A stretch of 64,000 bases of DNA from Faecalibacterium hattorii (lineage in GTDB: Bacteria; Bacillota; Clostridia; Oscillospirales; Ruminococcaceae), in assembly GCF_003287455.1 (NCBI RefSeq), contig NZ_PRLC01000005.1:1-64000 (forward strand), given 5' to 3'. Positions within the stretch are counted from its first letter, which is position 1. The number at the start of each line of letters is the position of its first letter. This document shows, one piece after another, positions 1 through 8,517 of this stretch. Under the pieces are notes generated by a model that saw only the letters and a list, made by a program, of their open reading frames with translations, was not told where the DNA came from and did no database searches. The translations under genes were made by a program, and so were the position numbers.

Positions 1-111
1 GAGCCCTGTGCAGTACAGGATTCAGACCGTTGGGGCCGCTTAATTTGATTTTTGTCTAACTTTTGGGGTTCATTTCAATTTCCAGTGCCGGGGGTGTTGG
101 TTTATTGGCTG

Positions 112-1422
112 TTACCGATTCTGTGACAGACGGGGAAAGCGCTTTTCCTTTTCGTCAGGCGAATCGGGCGCGGCGGCGGGGTCGGCGGGGGTGAGGCGGA
201 CCTCGGTGACGCGGCGGCGGGCAGTGCGGGTCACGACACCGTCGTACTCGCCGAGGGAGAAGTGATCGCCGACTTTTGGCAGGTGGCAGGTCTTTTCCTG
301 CACGAGGCCGTTGACGGTGTTGGAGTCGATGTCCTCATCTTCGGGCAGATCCAGCGTCTCGAAGAGGTCGTCCACGCTGGCGGAGCCGGAGACGAGCCAG
401 CTGCCGTCCGACTGCTTGCGGAAGTCCTCGGTGACCTCATCGTGCTCATCCCAGATCTCGCCCACCAGCTCTTCGAGGATATCTTCCAGCGTGATGATGC
501 CCTCGGTGCCGCCGTACTCATCCACGACGACGGCCATATGGTGATGCTGCTCCCGCAGGGTGCGCAGGAGCTGAGAGATCTGGGTGGAGCCGGTGGTATA
601 CAGGGTCGGAGCCACGAGATCGTCGATCTTCGTCGCCTTTTTCAGGCGGGCAATGTAAAAGTCCTTTTCATGGACCACGCCGATGATATTGTCGATGGTG
701 CCATGGTAGACCGGCAGACGGGAGTAGCCCGACTCCGCGAAGGTCTGGGCCAGCTCCTCAAGGGAGATGTCGTCCTCCACGGCCACCACATCCACACGGG
801 GGGTCAGGATCTCCTCCACCTCCACGTCATCGAACTCGATGGCGGAGCGGATCAGCTCGCTCTCCCGGTCGGTCAGCTCGCCGTCATTTTCGGCCTCGCT
901 GACCATGGTCATCAGCTCACCCTCGGTGATGGTGTCGCTCTCGCTGCTGTGAACAAAATGGTTCAGCAGCCGTTTCCACTGGCTGAACAGCCATGTCAGC
1001 GGGGTAAGCACCAGCATCAGCAGGCTGAGCACCGGCGCAACTGCGGTGGCTATCGTTTCCGGCATCTCCTTGGCAAGGCTCTTGGGTGTCACCTCGCCAA
1101 AGATCAGCACCACGATGGTCAGCACCATAGTGGACACCGTAGCGCCCCGCTCTGCACCCAGCATTTTGGTGAAAATGATGGTGCCGATGGAAGCGGCGGC
1201 GATGTTCACGATATTGTTGCCGATGAGGATGGTGGAGAGCAGCTTATCATACTGTTCCGACATCGCCAGCACGCGGGCGGCTGTGCGGTCGCCGTCGTCG
1301 GCGCGGCTCTTGAGGCGGATCTGATTCAAGGAGGAAAAAGCGGTCTCGGATGCGGAGAAAAAGGCGGAGAAGGCCACCAGAATCACCAGTGTCACCCAAA
1401 GCGTCATACTGCCATCGTCCAT
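112..1422 (-). CDS. CNNM/HlyC-CorC family membrane protein (DUF21 + CBS pair + CorC_HlyC)
   Basis: Predicted integral membrane protein of the CNNM/CorB family, which has been linked to Mg2+ or other divalent cation export. The old name hemolysin C is misleading. The N-terminal ~180 residues form the DUF21 membrane domain with the signature [17 protein letters not shown] pair follows (about 200-320) and includes [19 protein letters not shown] small CorC_HlyC domain (about 340-410) ends before a charged tail. The 436-residue length is normal for the family. The start is uncertain: the nearest AGGAG lies 17 nt upstream of this ATG, and a second ATG sits five codons later. It stands alone, and a REP-like repeat separates it from clpB. 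Confidence 0.88.
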   Translation of the reverse strand: MDDGSMTLWVTLVILVAFSAFFSASETAFSSLNQIRLKSRADDGDRTAARVLAMSEQYDKLLSTILIGNNIVNIAAASIGTIIFTKMLGAERGATVSTMVLTIVVLIFGEVTPKSLAKEMPETIATAVAPVLSLLMLVLTPLTWLFSQWKRLLNHFVHSSESDTITEGELMTMVSEAENDGELTDRESELIRSAIEFDDVEVEEILTPRVDVVAVEDDISLEELAQTFAESGYSRLPVYHGTIDNIIGVVHEKDFYIARLKKATKIDDLVAPTLYTTGSTQISQLLRTLREQHHHMAVVVDEYGGTEGIITLEDILEELVGEIWDEHDEVTEDFRKQSDGSWLVSGSASVDDLFETLDLPEDEDIDSNTVNGLVQEKTCHLPKVGDHFSLGEYDGVVTRTARRRVTEVRLTPADPAAAPDSPDEKEKRFPRLSQNR

Positions 1423-1460
1423 AATAAAGGGAAATCACACTCCTAATTTTTTGTTGGTGA

Positions 1461-1532
1461 GGCTCCCCCCAGTCTACTCCGCAGACAGCCCCCTCTGGGA
1501 GGTGGCATCGCGCAAGCGATGACGGAAGGAGT
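1461..1532. repeat. REP-like palindromic repeat, locus a
   Basis: One of eight related intergenic elements in the window. The right half carries GGTGGCATCGCGCAAGCGAT, a CATCGC/GCGATG hairpin with a GCAA loop, followed by the tail GACGGAAGGAGT. The left half (CCCCCCAGTCTACTCCGCAGAC) is a related unit in the opposite orientation. Confidence 0.7.
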
Positions 1533-1540
1533 TATGATGA

Positions 1541-1584
1541 AAAAGTGCTCTCCACCGTTGCTCTCGACGATGAAAAGCACTTTG
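1541..1584 (-). terminator. Possible intrinsic terminator of clpB
   Basis: Read on the minus strand, AAAGTGCT pairs with AGCACTTT, followed by TTCATC. It lies about 85 nt beyond the clpB stop. The loop is long and the T-tract is weak, so this is only a candidate. Confidence 0.4.
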
Positions 1585-1669
1585 TTCAACGCCTATCATA
1601 CCATATTCTGCACCCCCGCGCAAGCGTTACGGGCGGCGGAAGGGTACAAAACCGGTAAAATCAACGTGT

Positions 1670-4282
1670 TTATTTGAGCACAAGGGCGGTGCCGTCGTAA
1701 TCGACGGTGAGGGTCGCGCCCTCGGTGTAGCCGCCCTTGATGATGGCCTTGGCGATGAGGGTCTCGACCCGGCTCTGGATGAACCGCTTGATGGGGCGGG
1801 CACCATAGACGCTGTCGTAAGCAGAATCAATGATGAAGTCCTTCGCGGCGGTGGTCACGTCGAGCTTGAGGTGCTTGCCCTCGTCCATCCGGTGACGCAG
1901 GTCGTCCAACTGGAGATCGACGATCTTCCGCATCTCGTCCTTGGTCAGGCTCTTATAGTAGACGATCTCATCCAGACGGTTGAGGAACTCCGGGCGGAAC
2001 TTGGACTTGAGCAGGGCGTCGATCTGCTGGCGGGCCTCGAAGCTCAGCTCATTGGAGCCGCCCGCGCGAGATTTTTCGAGGTCGTTCAGGATGATGTCGC
2101 TGCCGAGGTTGGACGTCAGGATGATGACCGTGTTCTTGAAGTCCACGGTGCGGCCCTGACTATCGGTGATGCGGCCATCGTCCAGCACCTGAAGCAGGAT
2201 GTTGAAGACGTCCGGGTGGGCCTTTTCCACCTCATCGAACAGCACGACGCTGTAGGGTTTGCGGCGGACGGCCTCGGTGAGCTGGCCGCCTTCCTCATAA
2301 CCGACGTATCCCGGAGGCGCGCCGATCAGGCGGCTGACGCTAAACTTCTCCATATACTCGGTCATATCGATACGGACCATGTTCCGCTCATCGTCGAACA
2401 GAGCCTGAGCCAGCGCTTTGGCCAGCTCGGTCTTGCCGACGCCGGTGGGACCGAGGAAGAGGAAGCTGCCGATGGGGCGGTTGGGGTTGGCGATGCCGGC
2501 GCGGCTGCGCAGGATGGCCTCGCTGACCTTGGTAACGGCCTCGTCCTGACCGATGACCCGCTTATGGAGCACATCGTCCAGATGGAGCAGCTTCTCCCGC
2601 TCGCCCTCGACGAGCTTTTCCACCGGGATGCCGGTCCAGCGGGCCACGATACGGGCGATCTCCTCGTCGGTGACGCGGTCTCGCAGGAGGCTGTCCTCCT
2701 TCTTCTCGTTGGCCAGTTTTTCCTCGGCTTCCAGCTGCTTCTGCAATTCAGGCAGCTTGCCGTACTTCAGCTCGGCGGCCTTGTTCAGGTCGTACTCGCG
2801 CTGGGCTTTCTCGATGGCGGCGTTGGTCTGCTCGATCTGCTCGCGCAGAGTCTGCACCTTGCCAATGGCGTTCTTCTCGTTCTCCCACTTTGCCTTCATG
2901 CTGCGGAACTTATCCTGCAATTCGGCCAGTTCCTTTTCCAGTTCCTTCAGACGGCTCTGGCTCAGGGCATCGGTCTCCTTTTTCAGGCTGACCTGCTCGA
3001 TCTGGAGCTGGGTGATCCGGTGGGCGAGGTCGTCCATCTCGCTGGGCATACTGTCCATCTCGGTCTTGATCATGGCACAGGCTTCATCCACAAGGTCGAT
3101 GGCCTTATCGGGGAGGAAGCGGTCGGTGATATAGCGGTCGGAGAGGGTAGCGGCGGCGATCAACGCATTATCGCTGATCTTGACGCCGTGGAAGACCTCA
3201 TAGCGCTCCTTCAGGCCGCGCAGGATGGAGATGGTGTCCTCGACGGTGGGTTCGTCCACCTGAACGGGCTGGAAGCGGCGCTCCAGCGCGGGGTCCTTCT
3301 CAATATACTTGTGGTACTCGTCCAGCGTAGTGGCGCCGATGCAGTGCAGCTCACCGCGGGCCAGCATAGGCTTCAGCAGGTTGCCCGCATCCATGGCGCC
3401 GTCGGTCTTGCCCGCGCCCACGATGGTGTGCAGCTCATCGATGAAGAGGATGATCTTGCCCTCGCTCTTCTTCACCTCGTTCAGGACGCTCTTCAGGCGC
3501 TCCTCGAACTCGCCGCGGTACTTGGCACCGGCCACCAGCGCGCCCATGTCCAAGCTGAACACGGTGCGGTCCTTCAGGTTTTCGGGCACATCGCCCCGGA
3601 CGATCCGCTCAGCCAGACCCTCGGCGATGGCGGTCTTGCCGACGCCGGGCTCACCGATCAGGCAGGGGTTGTTCTTGGTCTTACGGGACAGGATACGGAT
3701 GACGTTCCGGATCTCCTGATCGCGTCCGATGACCGGGTCCAGCTTCTGCTTGCGGGCCAAGTCCACAAGGTCCTGCCCGTATTTCTGGAGGGCATTGTAG
3801 GTCTCCTCCGGGTTGTCGTTGGTCACGCGCTGGTTGCCGCGTACCGCAGTGAGCTGCTGCAAGAACGCATCCTTCTTGATATTGAAGGCGCGGAACAGCT
3901 CGGTGGTGTTCTGGGTAGGCTCATCCAGCAAGCCGAGGAAGACATGCTCGACGCTGACGTAGTCATCCTTCATCGCCTTGGCCTCGCGGGCGGCGGCACT
4001 CAACACCTTATCGGTGGCTTGGGAGATATAGACCTTGTCCGGGTCACGGCCGGAGCCGGACACACGGGGCAGCGCCGCGAGCTTTTCGGCCGCGGCGGCG
4101 GCAAAGCTGCCGGGGTCCACGTTCAGCTTCTGCAAAAGCTGGGGAATGAGGCCCTGCTCCTGCGATGCAAGGGCGTGGAGCAGATGCTCCGGCTCCAAGG
4201 CGTTGTGCTGGTACTCCACGGCCAGCTGCTGCGCGGCCTGAAGGGCTTCCAGCGTCTTCTGGGTATATTGATTGGTATTCAT
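1670..4282 (-). CDS. clpB: ATP-dependent chaperone ClpB
   Basis: Hexameric AAA+ disaggregase that works with DnaK to rescue aggregated proteins in the cytoplasm. The order is a Clp N-domain (1-145), AAA-1 with Walker [14 protein letters not shown] (about 200), a coiled-coil middle domain rich in [14 protein letters not shown]-like heptads (about 400-525), and AAA-2 with Walker [13 protein letters not shown] (about 605). The C-terminal domain ends with [15 protein letters not shown]. The start is the ATG of MNTNQYTQ, preceded by GGAGG at 8 nt. An ATG five codons upstream overlaps that Shine-Dalgarno and is rejected. The 870-residue length is typical. A consensus promoter and a CIRCE operator lie upstream, so HrcA heat-shock control is expected. 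Confidence 0.97.
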   Translation of the reverse strand: MNTNQYTQKTLEALQAAQQLAVEYQHNALEPEHLLHALASQEQGLIPQLLQKLNVDPGSFAAAAAEKLAALPRVSGSGRDPDKVYISQATDKVLSAAAREAKAMKDDYVSVEHVFLGLLDEPTQNTTELFRAFNIKKDAFLQQLTAVRGNQRVTNDNPEETYNALQKYGQDLVDLARKQKLDPVIGRDQEIRNVIRILSRKTKNNPCLIGEPGVGKTAIAEGLAERIVRGDVPENLKDRTVFSLDMGALVAGAKYRGEFEERLKSVLNEVKKSEGKIILFIDELHTIVGAGKTDGAMDAGNLLKPMLARGELHCIGATTLDEYHKYIEKDPALERRFQPVQVDEPTVEDTISILRGLKERYEVFHGVKISDNALIAAATLSDRYITDRFLPDKAIDLVDEACAMIKTEMDSMPSEMDDLAHRITQLQIEQVSLKKETDALSQSRLKELEKELAELQDKFRSMKAKWENEKNAIGKVQTLREQIEQTNAAIEKAQREYDLNKAAELKYGKLPELQKQLEAEEKLANEKKEDSLLRDRVTDEEIARIVARWTGIPVEKLVEGEREKLLHLDDVLHKRVIGQDEAVTKVSEAILRSRAGIANPNRPIGSFLFLGPTGVGKTELAKALAQALFDDERNMVRIDMTEYMEKFSVSRLIGAPPGYVGYEEGGQLTEAVRRKPYSVVLFDEVEKAHPDVFNILLQVLDDGRITDSQGRTVDFKNTVIILTSNLGSDIILNDLEKSRAGGSNELSFEARQQIDALLKSKFRPEFLNRLDEIVYYKSLTKDEMRKIVDLQLDDLRHRMDEGKHLKLDVTTAAKDFIIDSAYDSVYGARPIKRFIQSRVETLIAKAIIKGGYTEGATLTVDYDGTALVLK

Positions 4283-4349
4283 AGAATCGACCTCCATTCG
4301 TACCGTGTTGTTGTGTTAGCAGCCGTTCGGCAGATGTGCCATTTCACTT

Positions 4350-4376
4350 TTAGCACTCTATTCGTTCGACTGCTAA
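4350..4376. promoter_or_regulatory. CIRCE operator (HrcA site) of clpB
   Basis: TTAGCACTC, nine bases, then GACTGCTAA. The consensus is TTAGCACTC-N9-GAGTGCTAA, so only one base differs. It begins at the clpB transcription start region, just downstream of the -10. Confidence 0.88.
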
Positions 4377-4377
4377 G

Positions 4378-4406
4378 AATATACTCCAAACAACCTGCGA
4401 TGTCAA
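4378..4406 (-). promoter_or_regulatory. SigA-type promoter of clpB
   Basis: On the minus strand TTGACA (4401-4406), a 17 bp spacer, and TATATT (4378-4383), immediately followed by the CIRCE element. Confidence 0.85.
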
Positions 4407-4464
4407 TAGGTTGAACGGTGACAGGAGGGGAATTCACAAAAAGTTTGCAAATGAAAACAAAAAA

Positions 4465-4567
4465 AGCCGCTGCCAACTCCCTCCGTCACGGTTTCGCCGT
4501 GCCAGCTCCCTCCGGGAGGGAGCCTTGGCCTAACGGCAAGCTGTGAAAGAAGTTGGCAACAGCCTTT
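4465..4567 (-). terminator. Terminator of the PPIase gene with a REP-like repeat in its loop (locus b)
   Basis: Read on the minus strand, GGCTGTTGCCAACT and AGTTGGCAGCGGC form a broken stem followed by seven Ts. Between the arms sits a complete repeat of the window's REP-like family (about 4477-4535, GGGAGCTGGCACGGCGAAAC and its partner arm). It appears to be a terminator hairpin enlarged by a repeat. Confidence 0.65.
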
Positions 4568-4577
4568 GGTGTTATTT

Positions 4578-5723
4578 TTACGCCACCTGTGCCCCAGTCG
4601 TCAGGGCGTCGGAGACGGCGTCCATGAGGGCGACCATGGTGCAGTAATTGGCACCGTAGGTCTCGGTGTAGGAGGAGTAGGTATCGATCTGCTCCTGCGT
4701 GGGGGCGATGTCCATCGCCTCGGCCACGGCCTGATAGAGCAGGGCCTCGCGGGCGTACTGGGTGATGCTGTCGCTCATATTTTCCAGCAGAGCATCGGCG
4801 GAGTCGTATCCGGCGGCAGTCTGCAGGAAGCTGTCGAGGTCGTAACCGTAGTGGTTGGCCATGGTGTAGTAGTAGTTCAGGCACTGGTTGACCTGATAAT
4901 CCGTGATCTCCTTGGGCAGCTCGTCCTTGAAGGTGGAGTTGGCCAGCAGGTAGTCCATGACGGCGGTGTTGAGGTTGTTCTGGTACAGCATCTGCCGGAA
5001 TTCGGCCCGCAGACCCTCGACGGTATGGACGTCATCGGAGGTGCCGAAGTGTTCCTCCACCCATGCGTCGGTCAGCTCCGGCAGAATCTCCTCGCTGATG
5101 TAGTTCAGGGTGACCGAGAAGACGGCCTTCTTGTTGCTCAGGACCACCGCGTTGCCGTCGGCGTCGGTGGAGTCGCTGTAGCCGTCCGGGAAGGTGACGT
5201 TGACATCGAAGGTCTCACCGGGCTTGTGGCCGACGATCTGGTCTTCGAAGCCGTCGATGAAGCTGCCGCTGCCCAGCGTCAGGCTGTAGCCGCTGTAGGT
5301 GCCGCCCGTGAAGGCTACGCCGTCCACGGTGCCCGCGTAGTCGATGTTGACGGTGTCGCCGTCAGCCGCGGCGCGGTCGGTGACCTGCCGGGTGGTGGTG
5401 TTCTGGCTGAGCACCGAATCGATCTGGGACTGGATGTCCTCCTCGGTAGGCTCGATGTCCGCCTTTTTCAGCGGGATGGCCGCATAGTCCTCCGGCAGGG
5501 TGACGTAGTCCAGCGCCTTGATGCCGGACCAATAGCCGTTCTCATCCAGACCGTCGCTGTAGGCGAAGTTCTGGTAATCGTAATCGGATGCGCTGCCGTA
5601 GACCGAGACGGCCTCACTGCTGGCAGCGGAAGAAGACGCGCCGGACTTCGAGCAGCCCGCCGCCGTCAGCGCCAGCGCACCAGCGCAAAGAAGGCAGAGC
5701 GCCTTCGTCATAAATCGTTTCAA
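4578..5723 (-). CDS. Trigger-factor-like FKBP-type peptidyl-prolyl isomerase, lipoprotein
   Basis: Extracytoplasmic lipoprotein with a trigger-factor-type FKBP domain, expected to assist folding of exported proteins. The N-terminus is a signal peptide ending in the lipobox LTAAGC (Cys about 24). An FKBP region (about 130-230) contains GDTVNIDYAGTVDGVAF and IVGHKPGETFDVNVTFPDGY. The C-terminal ~150 residues are helical and resemble the trigger-factor C-domain. The start is TTG: AGGAGGG lies 7 nt upstream of it, while the next ATG, four codons later, is too far from that site. A ribosome-bound trigger factor would lack the signal peptide and be longer, so this is the secreted paralogue type. 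Confidence 0.85.
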   Translation of the reverse strand: MKRFMTKALCLLCAGALALTAAGCSKSGASSSAASSEAVSVYGSASDYDYQNFAYSDGLDENGYWSGIKALDYVTLPEDYAAIPLKKADIEPTEEDIQSQIDSVLSQNTTTRQVTDRAAADGDTVNIDYAGTVDGVAFTGGTYSGYSLTLGSGSFIDGFEDQIVGHKPGETFDVNVTFPDGYSDSTDADGNAVVLSNKKAVFSVTLNYISEEILPELTDAWVEEHFGTSDDVHTVEGLRAEFRQMLYQNNLNTAVMDYLLANSTFKDELPKEITDYQVNQCLNYYYTMANHYGYDLDSFLQTAAGYDSADALLENMSDSITQYAREALLYQAVAEAMDIAPTQEQIDTYSSYTETYGANYCTMVALMDAVSDALTTGAQVA

Positions 5724-5855
5724 CTGGTTCCCTCCTGTGGCCCAACATAAGGCCGTTCTATGATTTTTTCAGCCAAACCTTATTATAAAGGGTAAAAATG
5801 AAAAAGAAAAGAATTTCGCGAAAATTCCACAAGTTGAACAAAGAGAGGGGCCTCG

Positions 5856-5908
5856 TTGCTTTTTGTAGAAGCCTGTGTTATTCTATAGTTGCTGTTGAAA
5901 AACAGCAA
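5856..5908 (+). promoter_or_regulatory. Promoter and 5' stem-loop of the small toxin mRNA
   Basis: TTGCTT (5856-5861), a 17 bp spacer and TATTCT (5879-5884). The transcript would begin near 5889-5891, right at a perfect 8 bp hairpin: TTGCTGTT (5889-5896), GAAA loop, AACAGCAA (5901-5908). A stable stem at the extreme 5' end is typical of type I toxin mRNAs. Confidence 0.65.
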
Positions 5909-6010
5909 GGCGCTGTGCCCAAAACGCAGGCGGCTGAGCTCCTTCGGTGGGTCTTGTTTGTGGTTTTCCCTAGCAAGATGCCGGAAGGGCAGCTTTTTTG
6001 AAGTACATGA

Positions 6011-6039
6011 CCTCCCGGACGCCTACGCCGAAAGGAGGG
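6011..6039 (+). promoter_or_regulatory. Sequestered ribosome binding site of the small toxin
   Basis: CCTCCC (6011-6016) is the exact complement of the Shine-Dalgarno GGAGGG (6034-6039), which lies 8 nt before the ATG at 6048. Pairing would close the ribosome binding site in a 17-nt-loop hairpin. Confidence 0.65.
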
Positions 6040-6047
6040 ATGCGTCG

Positions 6048-6191
6048 ATGGCTCTGAACGACATGCTGACGTTGATCGCTGTGATCTTTACGTTTGCCGG
6101 GTTGTTGGTGAATATCGTGAACACGACGTTCAACATCACTTGGAAGATCGCCCATGAGCACAAAGATGAAGACAGCAAAAAAAGCGAATGA
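6048..6191 (+). CDS. Small hydrophobic peptide, candidate type I toxin
   Basis: A 47-residue peptide with one predicted membrane helix (about residues 6-25, MLTLIAVIFTFAGLLVNIV), then TTFNITWKIAHEH and a strongly charged tail DEDSKKSE. GGAGGG precedes the ATG by 8 nt but is complementary to an upstream CCTCCC. The mRNA has a ~160 nt leader with a 5' hairpin. A convergent RNA covers the last codons and the terminator. This gene layout matches known type I toxins, but I do not recognise the peptide family. A decayed relative sits at 27435-27566. Toxicity is inferred from architecture only. A small regulatory membrane peptide is the alternative. Confidence 0.7.
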   Translation: MALNDMLTLIAVIFTFAGLLVNIVNTTFNITWKIAHEHKDEDSKKSE

Positions 6192-6290
6192 CCGCCTTCA
6201 TGTTCCCCAACCTGAACGGTCAATTCGCTTTTTTGCGATTCCTGATTCATCAGTAAGGAGCTAGCCGTCTGCGGGCCAGCGCCTTTCTCT
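6177..6290 (-). ncRNA. Antisense RNA, candidate type I antitoxin (copy 1)
   Basis: A short RNA of about 114 nt predicted from an ideal minus-strand promoter, TTGACA (6320-6325), 17 bp, TATACT (6297-6302). It ends at a hairpin GCGAATTGACCG/CGGTCATTCGC followed by seven Ts. It overlaps the 3' end of the small peptide mRNA by about 58 nt, including the final codons. Its 5' part (AGAGAAAGGCGCTGGCCCGC) is repeated exactly in the orphan RNA at 11434. No reading frame is evident in it. Confidence 0.7.
6184..6234. terminator. Bidirectional terminator shared by the peptide gene and its antisense RNA
   Basis: GCGAATGACCG pairs with CGGTCAATTCGC. Six Ts follow on the plus strand and seven on the minus strand, so both convergent transcripts end across one hairpin. 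Confidence 0.75.
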
Positions 6291-6296
6291 ATTGGT

Positions 6297-6325
6297 AGTA
6301 TAATCGTTCCAACGTCGTTTGTCAA
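6297..6325 (-). promoter_or_regulatory. Promoter of antisense RNA copy 1
   Basis: TTGACA-N17-TATACT on the minus strand, a near-consensus SigA promoter. The copy-2 promoter has the same two hexamers and spacing. Confidence 0.8.
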
Positions 6326-6425
6326 GCTGCAGCCCAGCGAAGGGACAATTCCCTCTTGCTTCTCCGGGCCGCGCGTTCTATTATAATAGGTGATACGCCA
6401 ACCATCAACCAGAAGGAGGACCCCC

Positions 6426-7598
6426 ATGGATTACAACAAAGCTGCCCTCGAAATGCACGAGAGCCACCACGGCAAGGTGGGCATCGTGAGCAAGGTGGAG
6501 GTCAAGACCCGCGACGACCTGTCCACCGCGTACACTCCCGGCGTGGCCGAGCCCTGCCGGAAGATCAAGGAAAACCCCGACGACGTGTACAAGTACACCT
6601 TCAAGAGCAACATGGTGGCCGTCGTGTCCAACGGCACCGCCGTGCTGGGTCTGGGCGACATCGGCCCCGAAGCCGGGCTGCCCGTCATGGAGGGCAAGGC
6701 CGTGCTGTTCAAGGAGTTCGGCGGGGTGGACGCCTTCCCCATCTGCATCGACGCCCACGACGCCGCCAGCGTCATTGCGGCGTGCAAGGCCATCGCCCCC
6801 ACCTTCGGCGGCATCAATCTGGAGGATATCAAGAGCCCGGAATGCTTCGAGATCGAGGAGACCTTGGAGCGGGAGCTGGACATCCCCGTTTTCCACGACG
6901 ACCAGCACGGCACCGCCATCGTGGTGACCGCCGCCCTCATCAATGCACTGCGGGTGGTGGGCAAGAAGATGGAGGATGTGCACATCGTCCTGAACGGCCC
7001 CGGCGCGGCGGGCACGGCCATCATCAAGATGCTGATGACCGCCGGTGCCAAGGACATCGTGGCCGTGGACCAGTTCGGCACCCTGTACAAGGGCTGCAAC
7101 AGCGCCGAGGCCCACAAGAACTGGCTGGGCGAGGTGACCAACCCCCGCCAGATCAAGGGCGGCCTGAAGGAAGCCCTCGCCGGGGCCGACGTCTTTATCG
7201 GCGTGTCCAAGCCCGGCATCCTGACCACCGAGCTGTGCAAGACCATGAACAAGGACGCCATCGTCTTCGCCATGGCCAACCCCACCCCGGAGATCATGCC
7301 CGACGAGGCCAAAGCCGGCGGCGTCCGGGTCATGGCCACCGGCCGCAGCGACTTCCCGAATCAGGTCAACAACGTCCTGTGCTTCCCCGGCCTGTTCAAG
7401 GGCGCGCTGAGCGTCCGGGCGCGGGACATCAACGACCAAATGAAGCTGGCCGCCGCCTACGCCATTGCCGACCTCATCACCGACGACGACCGCAGCGAGG
7501 AGAACATCATCCCCGGCGCCTTTGACCCCCGCGTGGCCGAGGCCGTGGCCTCTGCCGTGGCAAAGGCTGCCCGCGAGACCGGCGTGGCCCGGCTGTAA
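6426..7598 (+). CDS. NAD(P)-dependent malic enzyme (oxaloacetate-decarboxylating)
   Basis: Cytoplasmic enzyme converting malate to pyruvate and CO2 with reduction of NAD(P). The malic N-domain holds the Tyr of STAYTPGVAEPC and the catalytic Lys region MEGKAVLFKEFGGVDAFP. Metal ligands are in EIEETLE and FHDDQHGT. A Rossmann C-domain starts about residue 170 (VLNGPGAAGTA). The start is the ATG after GAAGGAGGA at 5 nt. The 390-residue length fits the short bacterial type. It is followed 15 nt later by fumarase alpha, so the operon joins fumarate, malate and pyruvate. An upstream TTGCTT-N17-TATTAT (6358-6386) could be its promoter. Confidence 0.93.
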   Translation: MDYNKAALEMHESHHGKVGIVSKVEVKTRDDLSTAYTPGVAEPCRKIKENPDDVYKYTFKSNMVAVVSNGTAVLGLGDIGPEAGLPVMEGKAVLFKEFGGVDAFPICIDAHDAASVIAACKAIAPTFGGINLEDIKSPECFEIEETLERELDIPVFHDDQHGTAIVVTAALINALRVVGKKMEDVHIVLNGPGAAGTAIIKMLMTAGAKDIVAVDQFGTLYKGCNSAEAHKNWLGEVTNPRQIKGGLKEALAGADVFIGVSKPGILTTELCKTMNKDAIVFAMANPTPEIMPDEAKAGGVRVMATGRSDFPNQVNNVLCFPGLFKGALSVRARDINDQMKLAAAYAIADLITDDDRSEENIIPGAFDPRVAEAVASAVAKAARETGVARL

Positions 7599-7613
7599 AG
7601 GAGGAGTCCCGCT

Positions 7614-8453
7614 ATGAGGACGATTTCCGCACAGGAGATCACAAGCACCGTGGCCCGGCTCTGCATCGAGGCCAACACCCACCTGCCCAAGGATGTGGAA
7701 GCGGCCCTTGCCAAAGCGCGGGAGGAAGAGCCGTGGCCGCTGGCCAAGACTACCCTCGACCTGCTCTGGTCGAACCTCGGCGCGGCGGCGGAGAAGGCTC
7801 TGCCCATCTGTCAGGACACTGGTATGGCCTGTGTCTTCGTGGAGCTGGGCACCGACGTCCACATCGATGGCAGCTTTGAGGCCGCCATCCACGAGGGCGT
7901 CCGCCGCGGCTACACCGACGGCTATCTGCGCAAGAGCATCGTGGCCGACCCCCTGCGCCGGGGCAACACCGGCGACAACACCCCCGCCGCCATCACCGTG
8001 CATCTGGTGGACGGCGACGGCTGCACCATCACGGTAGCCCCCAAAGGCTTCGGCAGCGAGAACATGAGCCGCATCCAGATGCTCAAGCCCGCCGACGGCG
8101 TGGAGGGCTTCAAGAAGTTCGTGCTGGAGACCGTGACGCTGGCGGGTTCGAACCCCTGCCCGCCCATCGTGCTGGGCATCGGTGTGGGCGGCAGCTTCGA
8201 TAAGGTGGCCTATCTCGCCAAAAAGGCCTTGCTCCGCCCGCTGGATGTGCCCAACCCCGACCCCTACTATGCCGCCTTGGAGCAGGAGCTGCTGGCCGCC
8301 GTCAACGAGACGGGCATCGGCCCGCAGGGCTTCGGCGGCAAAACCACCTGTCTGGGCCTTGCCATCGAGCAGATGCCCACCCACGTGGCGGGTCTGCCCG
8401 TGGCCGTGAATGTTTCGTGCCATGTGACACGGAGAGCAACCGCGAGGATCTGA
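7614..8453 (+). CDS. Class I fumarate hydratase, alpha (N-terminal) subunit
   Basis: Alpha subunit of the two-subunit, oxygen-sensitive [4Fe-4S] fumarase interconverting fumarate and malate. Cluster cysteines are visible in LPICQDTGMAC, the NPCPPIVLGIGVGG segment and VSCHVTR near the C-terminus. The 279-residue length is normal. GGAGG lies upstream of the ATG. It sits between malic enzyme and the beta subunit in one operon. A REP-like hairpin occupies the gap to the beta gene. It is clearly different from the ttdA-type paralogue at 17059-17958: the tail is short and the Cys-Trp-Ser-His motif of TtdA is missing. The substrate is therefore called fumarate from family and operon context, not from direct evidence. 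Confidence 0.88.
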   Translation: MRTISAQEITSTVARLCIEANTHLPKDVEAALAKAREEEPWPLAKTTLDLLWSNLGAAAEKALPICQDTGMACVFVELGTDVHIDGSFEAAIHEGVRRGYTDGYLRKSIVADPLRRGNTGDNTPAAITVHLVDGDGCTITVAPKGFGSENMSRIQMLKPADGVEGFKKFVLETVTLAGSNPCPPIVLGIGVGGSFDKVAYLAKKALLRPLDVPNPDPYYAALEQELLAAVNETGIGPQGFGGKTTCLGLAIEQMPTHVAGLPVAVNVSCHVTRRATARI

Positions 8454-8461
8454 AGGGTCAA

Positions 8462-8499
8462 ACTCCCTCCGGCATCGCGCAAGCGATGACGGAGGGAGT
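8462..8499. repeat. REP-like palindromic repeat inside an operon, locus c
   Basis: ACTCCCTCCG and CGGAGGGAGT form a 10 bp outer stem around CATCGC-GCAA-GCGATG. It lies between the fumarase alpha and beta genes, 18 nt before the beta start codon, so it must be transcribed. Confidence 0.75.
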
Positions 8500-8517
8500 A
8501 AAGCAAAGGAGAAGCCT

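Noticed and set aside
1871-4414. 847-codon open frame on the plus strand, antisense to clpB
   Set aside because: Its translation is low-complexity Leu/Val/Gly/Asp without domains. It is a by-product of strong GC bias at clpB third positions, and clpB is certain.
5798-6001. 67-codon plus-strand frame upstream of the small toxin
   Set aside because: It lies across the toxin promoter and leader, has no Shine-Dalgarno and no recognisable composition.
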